Shown: piece after piece, positions 51,760-60,826 of the stretch
Numbering within the stretch: position 1 is the stretch's first letter
Layout: every line of letters starts with the position of its first letter
Assembly (NCBI GenBank): GCA_001800975.1
Contig: MGWK01000060.1
Span: forward strand, 29,975-93,974
Source of the DNA: Flavobacteria bacterium RIFCSPLOWO2_12_FULL_35_11
GTDB taxonomy: Bacteria > Bacteroidota > Bacteroidia > Flavobacteriales > Flavobacteriaceae
Direction: 5' to 3'
DNA length: 64,000 bases
Made by a program: the position numbers and the translations under genes
Notes under the pieces: model-generated
Told to the model about the DNA's origin: nothing
Database searches by the model: none
Seen by the model: the letters and a program-made list of their open reading frames with translations, nothing else

Positions 51760-54570
51760 ATGAGATTAGCCAATAACATAAAATATGCTTTTTGTTTTCT
51801 GCTTGCGGTTTTTATGTCTCAATTTATCAATGCGCAATATTCCCATTACATAAATAATTACACCCTTAATGATTACAAGGCAAGCAATCAAAATTGGGAT
51901 ATTGCCAAATCTTCGGATGGCAAGTTATATGTGGCAAATAACAACGGACTTCTGGAGTTTGATGGTTTAAACTGGAACGTTTGGGAAATGCCCAATAAAA
52001 CAACAATTCGTTCCTTATTGGTTTATCAAAATAAAATATATGTTGGTTCTTATGAGGAATTTGGTTATTTTTCAAGAAACAACAAAGGTGCTTTAGTCTA
52101 TACCACACTTCTTAATACCAACAAGAAAATAGACGTTTCTAAAGATGAAGAATACTGGCAAATTGCCTTATTTGGAGATGCTGTTGTTTTTCGGTCATTT
52201 TTAAACATCCATATTTATAAAAAAGGCAAAATTACCTCCCATAATTTGTCTTCTACCATTATGTCTTGTGATGTGGTGAACGGCAAATTATATGTTTCAA
52301 CTTTAGATAAAGGAATCTTTGTTTTAGAAAATGAACAATTAAAACCTTTTTTTAATTCTGAAAAATTAATAAATGCGAAGATCATATCGGTAACAGCAAA
52401 AAACGACAATCAATTTTTAATTAATACCGCACTTGGGGGTTCCTATTTGTTAAATAATAATGCCATTACTCCTTGGGAAACCCCCATAAATTCTGTCATA
52501 AAAATCCACCAACTCAATAAATTTTCACAATTGCCTAATGGCAATATGCTTTTCGGAACCATAAAAAACGGAATTTACATCACCAATAATTCAGGCAATA
52601 TCCTGTTTAACATCAACAAAGAAATAGGGCTCATAAACAATACCGTATTGGGTCAATGTGTAACCAAAAACAATGAACTTTGGCTGGGACTGGATAACGG
52701 AATTGCCTTTATTGATTTGAATACGCCAAATTATTTTTACAACGACATTTCAGGCAAACTTGGTGCGGTGTATGACATCATCAGCTATAAAAATACCATT
52801 TATATTGGCAGCAATACCGGTTTGTATTTTATTGATGCTTCCAATAAATTACAGTTTATAGAAGGTTCTCAAGGTCAGGTTTGGGACTTACAAGAAATTG
52901 ACGGCGACTTGTTTTGCGGACATAATAATGGCACTTATTTGGTTAATAACAGTACCTTAAAACTCATATCGGCTTATACGGGTGGCTGGGTTATCAATAA
53001 AGTTCCGGAGCAAAAAAATACCTATGTTCAAGGAACTTATGCCGGTTTAGTCAGTTTCAAAAAAGTAAATGGCGAATGGCAAGTAAAACACTTGGGGAAA
53101 ACTACCATCCCAGCCCGATTTCTTGTTTTTGAAGATGAATATACTGCCTGGATCTCCCATGCGAACAAAGGTTTGTATCGGGTTAAGTTTGATAAAAACT
53201 ATGAAAATATTACAGAACTTACAGACTACAATAAAAAAGGACTTTGGTCAGATTATTTTGTAAGAATCTACAAACTCAAAAACACCATTGCTTTTCACAC
53301 ACTAAAAGGCTGGCAAAAATATGAAACCTTAATTGACAGCATAGTTCCTTATAATTTATTAAATGAAAAAATTTCGAAAGGCGGTTATATCATTTCTGAA
53401 GACAACAGTGCTGAAATCGCCTACAAAACTGAAAACTCTTTGTCATTTAGTTCGTTATTCAATGATTCGAAAAATATCCTGATTCCCGATAGGTATTTTA
53501 AAAAGAGACTCATAACTGGTTATGAAAACATTTCAAAAATAAACGATTCAACTTTTGCACTTAATTTATATGACGGGTTTATGTTTATTGATGTGGCTAA
53601 ATTTTCAGCGAAAGAAACCTTAAAAACACCAACGCTTTCTAAAATAACAATAAACAACAAAGCCATTGCGCTTGACACAAGTAATATTTCACTCCCGTTT
53701 CGAAACAATAAAATTACGATAATTGTAAGTTCTCCTTTTTCTAAAGACCATAGTTTTGAGTACAAACTTTCAAGCTTGCATTTAAATCCGCCCTGGACTG
53801 AATCCAAAAATGGCGTATTGGAGTTTTCAAATCTTGCCGACGGAACCTATAATTTAGCCATAAGAACTGTTGGCTACAACAAGGATAAGTCACCCATTTT
53901 ACATTTGGAATTTACGGTTTTATCACCTTGGTACAAAAGCACCCCGGGATTTATTATTTATGCATTATTACTGCTTCTTGCAGGCATTATCATCTATTAT
54001 TTTTATAAAAGAAAGATTAAAAAAGAACAAAAACTGCTTAAGTCAATGTATGAAAAAACACAAAAGAAAATATTGAAAGAACAAACACAGGAAAATGAAA
54101 AAGAAATTATAAGGCTAAAAAATGAATCGCTTAATAATGAAATAATACTCAAAAGCAAACAGTTGGCGGATACCGCCATGTCTTTGGTTAAAAAAAATGA
54201 AACCTTGCTTCATTTAAAAGATGAATTGCTTTCCAATAAAAATAATTTCAACAATCAATATTCCTATAAAAAATTAATAAAGCAAATAGACAATTCCATT
54301 GAACATGTTGATGGATGGGAGCTTTTTGAATACAATTTCAATCAAGTTCATGAAGAGTTTTTTAACAAATTAAAAGCCAGCTTTCCAGGTTTAACGCATA
54401 AAGATTTGAAAATTTGCGCTTATTTAAGAATGAATATGAGCAGTAAGGAAATTGCCCCTTTACTTAATATCTCAATTAGGGGTGTTGAAACAAACCGATA
54501 TCGGTTAAAAATAAAGCTTGGAGTCGCCAAAGAAGCTAGCCTTAGGGGATTTTTACAAAATTTTAATTAA
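51760..54570 (+). CDS. Membrane-bound propeller/Y_Y_Y/LuxR-HTH transcription regulator
   Basis: A 936-residue one-component regulator of the neighbouring glycan locus. It has a signal peptide (FLLAVFMSQFINA), a periplasmic beta-propeller of two-component-regulator type (about 30-640: DNNGLLEFDGLNWNVWEMP-like blades, such as YVANNNGLLEFDGLNW), a Y_Y_Y domain (about 650-720), one membrane helix at 728-750 (FIIYALLLLLAGIIIYYFY), a coiled coil, and a C-terminal LuxR-type helix-turn-helix (about 880-930: LKICAYLRMNMSSKEIAPLL, ISIRGVETNRYRLKIKLG). No kinase or receiver domain is present. Ligand would be a glycan fragment in the periplasm. It lies 228 bp upstream of susC on the same strand. Confidence 0.92.
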   Translation: MRLANNIKYAFCFLLAVFMSQFINAQYSHYINNYTLNDYKASNQNWDIAKSSDGKLYVANNNGLLEFDGLNWNVWEMPNKTTIRSLLVYQNKIYVGSYEEFGYFSRNNKGALVYTTLLNTNKKIDVSKDEEYWQIALFGDAVVFRSFLNIHIYKKGKITSHNLSSTIMSCDVVNGKLYVSTLDKGIFVLENEQLKPFFNSEKLINAKIISVTAKNDNQFLINTALGGSYLLNNNAITPWETPINSVIKIHQLNKFSQLPNGNMLFGTIKNGIYITNNSGNILFNINKEIGLINNTVLGQCVTKNNELWLGLDNGIAFIDLNTPNYFYNDISGKLGAVYDIISYKNTIYIGSNTGLYFIDASNKLQFIEGSQGQVWDLQEIDGDLFCGHNNGTYLVNNSTLKLISAYTGGWVINKVPEQKNTYVQGTYAGLVSFKKVNGEWQVKHLGKTTIPARFLVFEDEYTAWISHANKGLYRVKFDKNYENITELTDYNKKGLWSDYFVRIYKLKNTIAFHTLKGWQKYETLIDSIVPYNLLNEKISKGGYIISEDNSAEIAYKTENSLSFSSLFNDSKNILIPDRYFKKRLITGYENISKINDSTFALNLYDGFMFIDVAKFSAKETLKTPTLSKITINNKAIALDTSNISLPFRNNKITIIVSSPFSKDHSFEYKLSSLHLNPPWTESKNGVLEFSNLADGTYNLAIRTVGYNKDKSPILHLEFTVLSPWYKSTPGFIIYALLLLLAGIIIYYFYKRKIKKEQKLLKSMYEKTQKKILKEQTQENEKEIIRLKNESLNNEIILKSKQLADTAMSLVKKNETLLHLKDELLSNKNNFNNQYSYKKLIKQIDNSIEHVDGWELFEYNFNQVHEEFFNKLKASFPGLTHKDLKICAYLRMNMSSKEIAPLLNISIRGVETNRYRLKIKLGVAKEASLRGFLQNFN

Positions 54571-54606
54571 AATAAACGCATTTTTCATCATTTTTAACTG
54601 ACAAAA

Positions 54607-54628
54607 ACTACTTCATTACTACTTCATT
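54607..54628 (+). promoter_or_regulatory. 11-bp tandem direct repeat upstream of susC
   Basis: ACTACTTCATT is present twice back to back (54607-54617 and 54618-54628), about 170 bp before the susC ATG and just behind the regulator gene. Back-to-back direct repeats are a usual form of regulator site, here perhaps for the LuxR-HTH protein. No TAnnTTTG box with proper spacing was found in this gap. Confidence 0.45.
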
Positions 54629-54798
54629 TATAAAGTTATCGTTAATAATTACTTAAAAAATAGCAGGCGCTATATTACATCTTTTATAAAAAAACCATTT
54701 TTTAAAATATATGGCGTAACTAAAGTGTATAGGCAATCATTTGTTTAAAGAGGTAAACCTTTTAACTTTAACAATTACTTAACATTAAATTAATTTAA

Positions 54799-57765
54799 AT
54801 GAAAACAAAAATAATTTACGCCTTATTATTCATTCCTTTCTTAATTTTTGCTCAGGGAAGAACTATTACAGGTACAGTTACTTCATCGGATGGAGTGGCT
54901 ATTCCTTCGGTAAATGTTTTAATAAAAAACACCGCTAAAGGAGTTGTAACTGATTTTGATGGAAATTACAGTATTGTCGCCAATCAAAATGACGTATTGG
55001 TATTTAGCTATGTTGGGATGAAACCTAAAGAAATTGTAGTTGGAACGGCTAACATTATTAATGTTGCACTTGAAGATAGCGCCGAGAGTTTGGAAGAAGT
55101 TGTTGTTATAGGATATGGCTCTGTTCAAAAAAGAGATTTAACGGGCTCCATCACCAGCATTAAAGCAGATGATCTTTTAAAACAACCCGCTTTAACTGCA
55201 GCACAATCTTTGCAGGGTAAAGCTGCGGGTGTTCAAATCATAAGCTCAGGCGCTCCGGGAAGTTCTCCGGTGGTTCGTATAAGAGGAACAGGTACAGTTT
55301 TAGGAGGCATAAATCCAATTTATGTGGTAGACGGAATAATTACAGACAGGATAGACAATATCAACAGTGATGATATTGTATCTATGGATATCTTAAAAGA
55401 TGCTTCATCTTTGGCTATTTATGGAAGCCGAGGCGCAAACGGTGTGATTATGGTGACCACAAAATCGGGTAAAGAAGGTAAAATTAAAATTGATGTTTCC
55501 TCTTATTACGGAACAAAAACAGCGCTAAGTAAAGTAAATATGGCTGATGCGGCATCATTTGCCAACTTTTCTAACATTGCTTTTGGATACAATCGTTTTT
55601 CTGCAAACCAACAATATAATACAGATTGGTTTGATGAAATCACCAGAACCGGTAGCGTAGCGAATCATAATATTTCTGTAAGCGGCGGAAATGAAAAAAC
55701 AACTGCGTTTTTTAGTGCAAATTTTTATGATGAAAAAGGAATTTTAATCGGCAATGATTACAGAAGATTAAATTTAAGAAATAAGGTTGATTATAACTTA
55801 TCGCCTAAATTAAAATTTGGGCACAATATTTCGCTATCTCTGAATAGAACAACACCTAAACCTTACAGCGCATTCACAAACGCTTATAAACAATCTCCTT
55901 TGGTTCCGGTTCGTTATGCTGATGGTGTTTTTGCCGGAAGATATGGTGTTCCTTTTGATGATAACGGAGCGCAGTACAACAACGTTGGAAATCCGGTTTC
56001 CCAACTTGAGTTAAGTAATGAACTTATTAAAAATTTGATTATTCAGGGGAATTTTACGGCTGAATATAAAATCATTGAAAAATTAAAATTCAACACCAGT
56101 TTTGGGATCGAAAGCGGTTATGGGAAATCATATAACTTCAACAATAATCTTGCAGCATTTCTTGCCGGCGATCCTAACAGGGAAATTTCAGATTTTGCTT
56201 CAACAAACTTAAATACCTTAACTGTAAAGAAAAGTGATTTTTACCATTGGGTATATGATGCGTTTGTAACCTATGATGACACGTTTGGGGAAAATCATAA
56301 TTTTAAAGTTGTACTTGGTACAACTACGGAAGAAGAACAAAGTGATAAATTAGAAGGTACAAGGAATAATGTTCCTAATGACTCAAATTTATTTTCATTA
56401 AATAATGGAGAAGCAGGAACTGATATTGCAACAAGTGAACTTTCCAATTTAAAAACCTTACGCTCTTATTTTGCCAGAGTTAGTTATGATTATATGCATA
56501 AATACCTATTAACTGGTACTATAAGAAGAGATGGTTCTAGTGTATTTGCAAATAAAGACAATAATTGGGGTAATTTTCCATCTGTTGGTTTGGGATGGGT
56601 AATTTCAAAAGAAAGCTTTTTAGAAAATTCTGAATTTCTGAACAATTTAAAATTTAGAGCCAGTTGGGGTCAATTAGGGAACCAGAACATTCCTTTAAAT
56701 ATCCTTACGTTTAATTCGGGCCTTGATTATGTGTTGGGTCCTGATCAACATATAGTACCAGGCTCAACCATCACTGCGATTATAGATGATAATGTAAGCT
56801 GGGAAGTAACTGAGGAAATTGATTTTGGGATTGAATTTGGGCTTCTTGAAAACCGCCTTTCAGGAGAATTAGATTATTATAACCGACTTAATAAAAACGC
56901 GATATTGCCAATTAGCTTGCCACAGGCTTTTGGTGCAAGTGGCGCCACCCTTACCCATGCAGGGAAAATTAGAAATAAAGGATTTGAATTCACCTTAAAT
57001 TGGAAAGATGAAATAAACGATAAATTCAATTATAACATTGGCGGTAATTTAACCACAAACAAAAATGAATTAGAAGAAATTACCAATCAGTTTGCTTTTG
57101 AACAAACAGGTGGATCCATAGATAACGGACAATACACCAAACTGTTAAGAGAAGGGCAACCAATTGGAAGCTTTTACTTATATGAAGTTTTAGGAATGGA
57201 TGAACGCGGGGAGTTAATTTATAATGACGTTAATGATGATGACGTTATAGACGGACAGGATCGTCAGTTTTTTGGTTCTTACCAGCCAGATATGTATTAT
57301 GGAATTAATATTGGCTTAACCTACGCCAATTGGGATTTTAACGCAGATGGCTATGGCAATGCAGGAAGTAAAATATACAATGGCAAGAAAGCACAACGCT
57401 TTGGTGGCGAAAACATAGAACAAAGTGTTGCCGACAATATTTTTTCTGCAACAAATACCCAAAATCAGCATCCGGCGCCTTCAAATGAAGTTCCGCTTTC
57501 TTCCACCTACTTTTTAGAAAGTGGCGACTTTTTCAGAATAAACAATATTTCATTGGGCTATACCTTCCCTAAAATATTGGATGGAATTCAGAAAATAAGA
57601 ATCTATGGCTTGGCGCAAAATCCTTTCATCTTCAAAAGTTTTTCAGGATTTACACCAGAACTGCCAGGCTGCGGCTGTGGAGATCCTTTAGGAACTACAG
57701 GAATCGAGTTAGATGCTTATCCTTCTGTTTCTTCTTATTTATTTGGCATTAACATTAATTTTTAA
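54799..57765 (+). CDS. susC: SusC/RagA family TonB-linked outer-membrane transporter
   Basis: A 988-residue TonB-dependent transporter that imports oligosaccharides with SusD as lid. In order: signal peptide (MKTKIIYALLFIPFLIFAQ), carboxypeptidase-D-like domain at 21-95 (RTITGTVTSSDGVAIPSVNV), the family-marker segment LEEVVVIGYGSVQKRDLTGS near 97-116, plug domain (to about 225: YGSRGANGVIMVTTKSG), then the 22-strand barrel, ending in SSYLFGININF. There is no extra N-terminal signalling domain. A GCGCGDP segment near the C-terminus could form a disulfide. The gene is followed 11 bp later by susD. Confidence 0.96.
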   Translation: MKTKIIYALLFIPFLIFAQGRTITGTVTSSDGVAIPSVNVLIKNTAKGVVTDFDGNYSIVANQNDVLVFSYVGMKPKEIVVGTANIINVALEDSAESLEEVVVIGYGSVQKRDLTGSITSIKADDLLKQPALTAAQSLQGKAAGVQIISSGAPGSSPVVRIRGTGTVLGGINPIYVVDGIITDRIDNINSDDIVSMDILKDASSLAIYGSRGANGVIMVTTKSGKEGKIKIDVSSYYGTKTALSKVNMADAASFANFSNIAFGYNRFSANQQYNTDWFDEITRTGSVANHNISVSGGNEKTTAFFSANFYDEKGILIGNDYRRLNLRNKVDYNLSPKLKFGHNISLSLNRTTPKPYSAFTNAYKQSPLVPVRYADGVFAGRYGVPFDDNGAQYNNVGNPVSQLELSNELIKNLIIQGNFTAEYKIIEKLKFNTSFGIESGYGKSYNFNNNLAAFLAGDPNREISDFASTNLNTLTVKKSDFYHWVYDAFVTYDDTFGENHNFKVVLGTTTEEEQSDKLEGTRNNVPNDSNLFSLNNGEAGTDIATSELSNLKTLRSYFARVSYDYMHKYLLTGTIRRDGSSVFANKDNNWGNFPSVGLGWVISKESFLENSEFLNNLKFRASWGQLGNQNIPLNILTFNSGLDYVLGPDQHIVPGSTITAIIDDNVSWEVTEEIDFGIEFGLLENRLSGELDYYNRLNKNAILPISLPQAFGASGATLTHAGKIRNKGFEFTLNWKDEINDKFNYNIGGNLTTNKNELEEITNQFAFEQTGGSIDNGQYTKLLREGQPIGSFYLYEVLGMDERGELIYNDVNDDDVIDGQDRQFFGSYQPDMYYGINIGLTYANWDFNADGYGNAGSKIYNGKKAQRFGGENIEQSVADNIFSATNTQNQHPAPSNEVPLSSTYFLESGDFFRINNISLGYTFPKILDGIQKIRIYGLAQNPFIFKSFSGFTPELPGCGCGDPLGTTGIELDAYPSVSSYLFGININF

Positions 57766-57776
57766 ACTTCGGCTTT

Positions 57777-59255
57777 ATGAAAAAAAATAAAAATATAGTA
57801 ATTATGAGTTTGATGCTTTTAGCTTTCTTATCTTGTAATGACGACAAGTTTCTCGATGTAAATCCATCGTCAGAAACTCCTGAACAAGCTTTATCAAGCC
57901 CAACTGCAGCAACCGAATTGGTGAATGCAGTTTATAATAAATTTTTGAATTGGAACGAGAGTTCCTTTGCCTGGAATGGCGTAAGCAGTATGACTTCCGA
58001 TGATGCAGACAAAGGCAGTGATCCCGGTGATACCGGCGGTGATAAAGACCTTATGGACGCGATTAGTTTTTCGCCTACATCCTTATCCTTTAACGAAGTT
58101 TGGGAAGCAAATTATCAGGGAATTGCAAGAGCAAACCAAGCCATTAAATTTTTGCCTGATTTAGCAATCGATGAAACGCTTAAAAAAAGACTTCTTGGAG
58201 AAAGTAAATTTTTAAGGGCCATGTTTTATTTTAGATTGGCTCAAATGTTTGGAGGCGTTCCATTAATTAAAAATGTACCGAATATCCAAAATCCGGCTGA
58301 TATTGAAGCTGCAAATACAAGAGCTACAAGGAAAGAAGTTTTTAAATTTATTATAGAAGATTTAGAAGCAGCCGCGGCAGACTTGCCAACGCAGTATGGA
58401 GGACCAGATCTTGGCAGGGCCACCAAAGGAGCGGCTTTAACCTTATTGGCTAAAGTTTATATGCATATGTATAAACAGGAAGATTCCGATTTGTCAATTC
58501 CAGAACGTTGGCAAAAAGTAAAAGATTTAACTACCCAAGTAATGGGCTTGGGCTATGACTTAACAGACAATTATGAAGACATCTGGAAAGAAATTGGTGA
58601 AAATAATGAAGAATCTATTTTTGAAATACAGGCAAGAGGCGAAACACCCAACAAAGGTGTTGAGGGCTATTTTGTAAGTCAAGGTGCCCGTGGAGCCGGT
58701 GGCTGGGGCTGGGGATTCAATACGCCAACACAAGATTTGGCGAATGCCTACGAAGCAAATGATACCAGAAGAGATGCCACTATTATTTTTAGGGGAGAAA
58801 CCTTGTGGGATGGACTTTTAGTACCAAATACAGTTTCTAACCCAATGTATAACCAGAAAGCTTATGTGAGCAAAACTGCGGAAACATTTAACGGAAACGA
58901 CTGGGAATCAAACAAAAATGTTCGTATTTTAAGATATGCCGAAGTGCTTTTAATGAATGCTGAAGCTGCCTTAGTAGTTGGTGGCGATGCAGCAACACCG
59001 CTAAATGATGTTAGAGAAAGAGCTGGCTTAGGAAATGCGCCTGTTGTTAATCAAATGGCTGTTTGGAAAGAACGCAGGGTTGAACTTGCTTTTGAACACG
59101 ATCGCTATTTCGATTTGGTGCGTCAAGGAAGAGCCGGCACAGTGCTTAGAGCCCACGGCAAAAATTTTGTTGACGGCAAACATGAATTATTTCCAATTCC
59201 ACAGGCTCAAATTGATTTAAGCGGCGGATTATTAATTCAAAACCCAGGGTACTAA
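57777..59255 (+). CDS. susD: SusD/RagB family surface glycan-binding lipoprotein
   Basis: A 492-residue surface lipoprotein, lid of the SusC transporter. Lipobox F-L-S-C (C20) followed by NDDKFLDVNPSSE, the classical SusD start. The TPR-like helical core shows ANQAIKFLPD, GESKFLRAMFYFRLAQMFGG (a hallmark) and VRILRYAEVLLMNAEAAL, and near the C-terminus WKERRVELAFEHDRYFDLVR. It binds oligosaccharides at the cell surface; specificity is inferred from the GH144 and GH3 genes next door. The gap of 124 bp to the next gene contains a long perfect inverted repeat. Confidence 0.96.
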   Translation: MKKNKNIVIMSLMLLAFLSCNDDKFLDVNPSSETPEQALSSPTAATELVNAVYNKFLNWNESSFAWNGVSSMTSDDADKGSDPGDTGGDKDLMDAISFSPTSLSFNEVWEANYQGIARANQAIKFLPDLAIDETLKKRLLGESKFLRAMFYFRLAQMFGGVPLIKNVPNIQNPADIEAANTRATRKEVFKFIIEDLEAAAADLPTQYGGPDLGRATKGAALTLLAKVYMHMYKQEDSDLSIPERWQKVKDLTTQVMGLGYDLTDNYEDIWKEIGENNEESIFEIQARGETPNKGVEGYFVSQGARGAGGWGWGFNTPTQDLANAYEANDTRRDATIIFRGETLWDGLLVPNTVSNPMYNQKAYVSKTAETFNGNDWESNKNVRILRYAEVLLMNAEAALVVGGDAATPLNDVRERAGLGNAPVVNQMAVWKERRVELAFEHDRYFDLVRQGRAGTVLRAHGKNFVDGKHELFPIPQAQIDLSGGLLIQNPGY

Positions 59256-59264
59256 AAAAATTAT

Positions 59265-59364
59265 CAAAAGACTTTTTGCACTTTGCATAAGGAATAGTTT
59301 AAAATCTGACATTCAAATTTTAAGCAAAAAGTCTTTTGATTATATAAAAGGATTTATCCTTTAT
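59265..59364 (+). promoter_or_regulatory. 15-bp perfect inverted repeat and small hairpin after susD
   Basis: CAAAAGACTTTTTGC (59265-59279) and GCAAAAAGTCTTTTG (59324-59338) are perfect inverted repeats around a 44-nt loop. A second hairpin (AAAGGAT/ATCCTTT) follows at about 59349-59363. They lie between susD and the GH144 gene, where partial termination or RNA processing would allow more SusCD than enzyme to be made. The second arm ends without a long T-run. Confidence 0.6.
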
Positions 59365-59379
59365 TGACCATAATAAATT

Positions 59380-60738
59380 ATGAAACACATATCCCACATA
59401 TTTACATTAATAGCTTGTTGTCTATTTTACACCTCTTTACAATCTTGTTCAGGAGGTGAAAATAACAACCCAAATCCACCTGATCCATTGCCTCAACAAC
59501 TCACAGATACCGAGTTGATGGATTTGGTTCAAAGAAATACTTTCAAGTATTTCTGGGATTTTGCACATCCTGTAAGCGGTTTGGCTTTAGAGCGATCAAA
59601 TTTAGAAGCTTACGGTGGTGAAGCTTCCAATATTGTTACCACTGGCGGAAGCGGTTTTGGCGTTATGGCAATTGTTGTGGGCGTGGAAAGAAATTATATT
59701 ACAAGAGATCAGGCCATAGAACGCTTGCTAAAAATAACGAATTTTTTGTTAAATGCAGATCGCTTTCATGGTGCTTTTCCGCATTGGTATTATGGAAATA
59801 CAGGAAAAGTAAGGCCCTTTTTCGCAACAGATGATGGCGGAGATATTGTTGAAACTTCATTTATGATTCAGGGTTTATTAACGGCTCGGCAATATTTTAA
59901 CAAAGATACCGCTGAAGAAAATTCGCTTCGAGCTAAAATTAATCAACTTTGGAATGCTGTGGAATGGGATTGGTACACCAATAACAAAGAAGTATTGACT
60001 TGGCATTGGTCTCCTAATTTTGGCTGGGCCATAAATCATGAAATAAGAGGATATAACGAAACACTCATTACTTATGTGTTGGCAGCATCTTCAACAAGCC
60101 ATACTATAAACAAAACTGCTTATCACAATGGCTGGGCAACCGGAAATGATTTTACAAATGGCACCGTTTATTACCAAAAATGGAAATTACCATTAGGACC
60201 AAGTTATGGCGGCCCACTATTTTTTGCGCATTACTCTTACTTGGGTTTGGATCCTAGAAATTTAGTGGATAAATATGCGAATTATTGGGAACAAAACGTA
60301 AATCATACACTCATAAATAGAGAATATTGCGTTAAAAATCCGAAGCAATTTGTTGGATACGGTGCAGGAAGCTGGGGACTTACGGCGAGTGACAACCACA
60401 ACGGTTATTCGGCACACAGTCCAACAAACGATTTAGGCGTTATTTCTCCAACGGCGGCATTGTCTTCATTTCCATATACACCGGAATATTCTATGCAGGC
60501 ACTCAGAAATTTTTATTACAATTTCAATGGAAAACTCTGGGGAAAATATGGGTTTTATGACGCTTTTAACCAAACAGAAAATTGGTATGCCACCAATTAT
60601 TTGGCCATTGACCAAGGTCCGATAATCATTATGATTGAAAATCACAGAACCGGATTGCTTTGGAATTTATTTATGTCGAGTCCTGAAGTGCAGGCAGGAT
60701 TAAAAAAACTGGAATTTACGAGTCCACATTTTAATTAA
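59380..60738 (+). CDS. GH144-type glycoside hydrolase (PF10091, 'glucoamylase family'), endo-beta-1,2-glucanase candidate
   Basis: A 452-residue lipoprotein (lipobox L-Q-S-C, C23, then SGGENNNP). The family COG5368/PF10091 is commonly labelled glucoamylase, but the characterised GH144 members are endo-beta-1,2-glucanases. The acidic cluster D151, D152, D155, E158 in ATDDGGDIVETSFMIQGL is the conserved part of the (alpha/alpha)6 toroid; downstream are HWSPNFGWAINHEIRGYNE and FVGYGAGSWGLTASDNHNGY. The pairing with GH3 and SusCD supports beta-1,2-glucan degradation at the cell surface. The exact substrate is inference. Confidence 0.85.
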   Translation: MKHISHIFTLIACCLFYTSLQSCSGGENNNPNPPDPLPQQLTDTELMDLVQRNTFKYFWDFAHPVSGLALERSNLEAYGGEASNIVTTGGSGFGVMAIVVGVERNYITRDQAIERLLKITNFLLNADRFHGAFPHWYYGNTGKVRPFFATDDGGDIVETSFMIQGLLTARQYFNKDTAEENSLRAKINQLWNAVEWDWYTNNKEVLTWHWSPNFGWAINHEIRGYNETLITYVLAASSTSHTINKTAYHNGWATGNDFTNGTVYYQKWKLPLGPSYGGPLFFAHYSYLGLDPRNLVDKYANYWEQNVNHTLINREYCVKNPKQFVGYGAGSWGLTASDNHNGYSAHSPTNDLGVISPTAALSSFPYTPEYSMQALRNFYYNFNGKLWGKYGFYDAFNQTENWYATNYLAIDQGPIIIMIENHRTGLLWNLFMSSPEVQAGLKKLEFTSPHFN

Positions 60739-60826
60739 GAAAAGAAAAGCAGATTACTTATGCTATAATAAAACTGATGTTAAACCTGATTTTTTTATCA
60801 GATTCAGCTTAAAAATTTAAAATAAC

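Noticed and set aside
59380..60738. Starch locus with a glucoamylase
   Set aside because: No GH13, GH97 or GH31 gene is present, and PF10091 enzymes with known activity are GH144 beta-1,2-glucanases.
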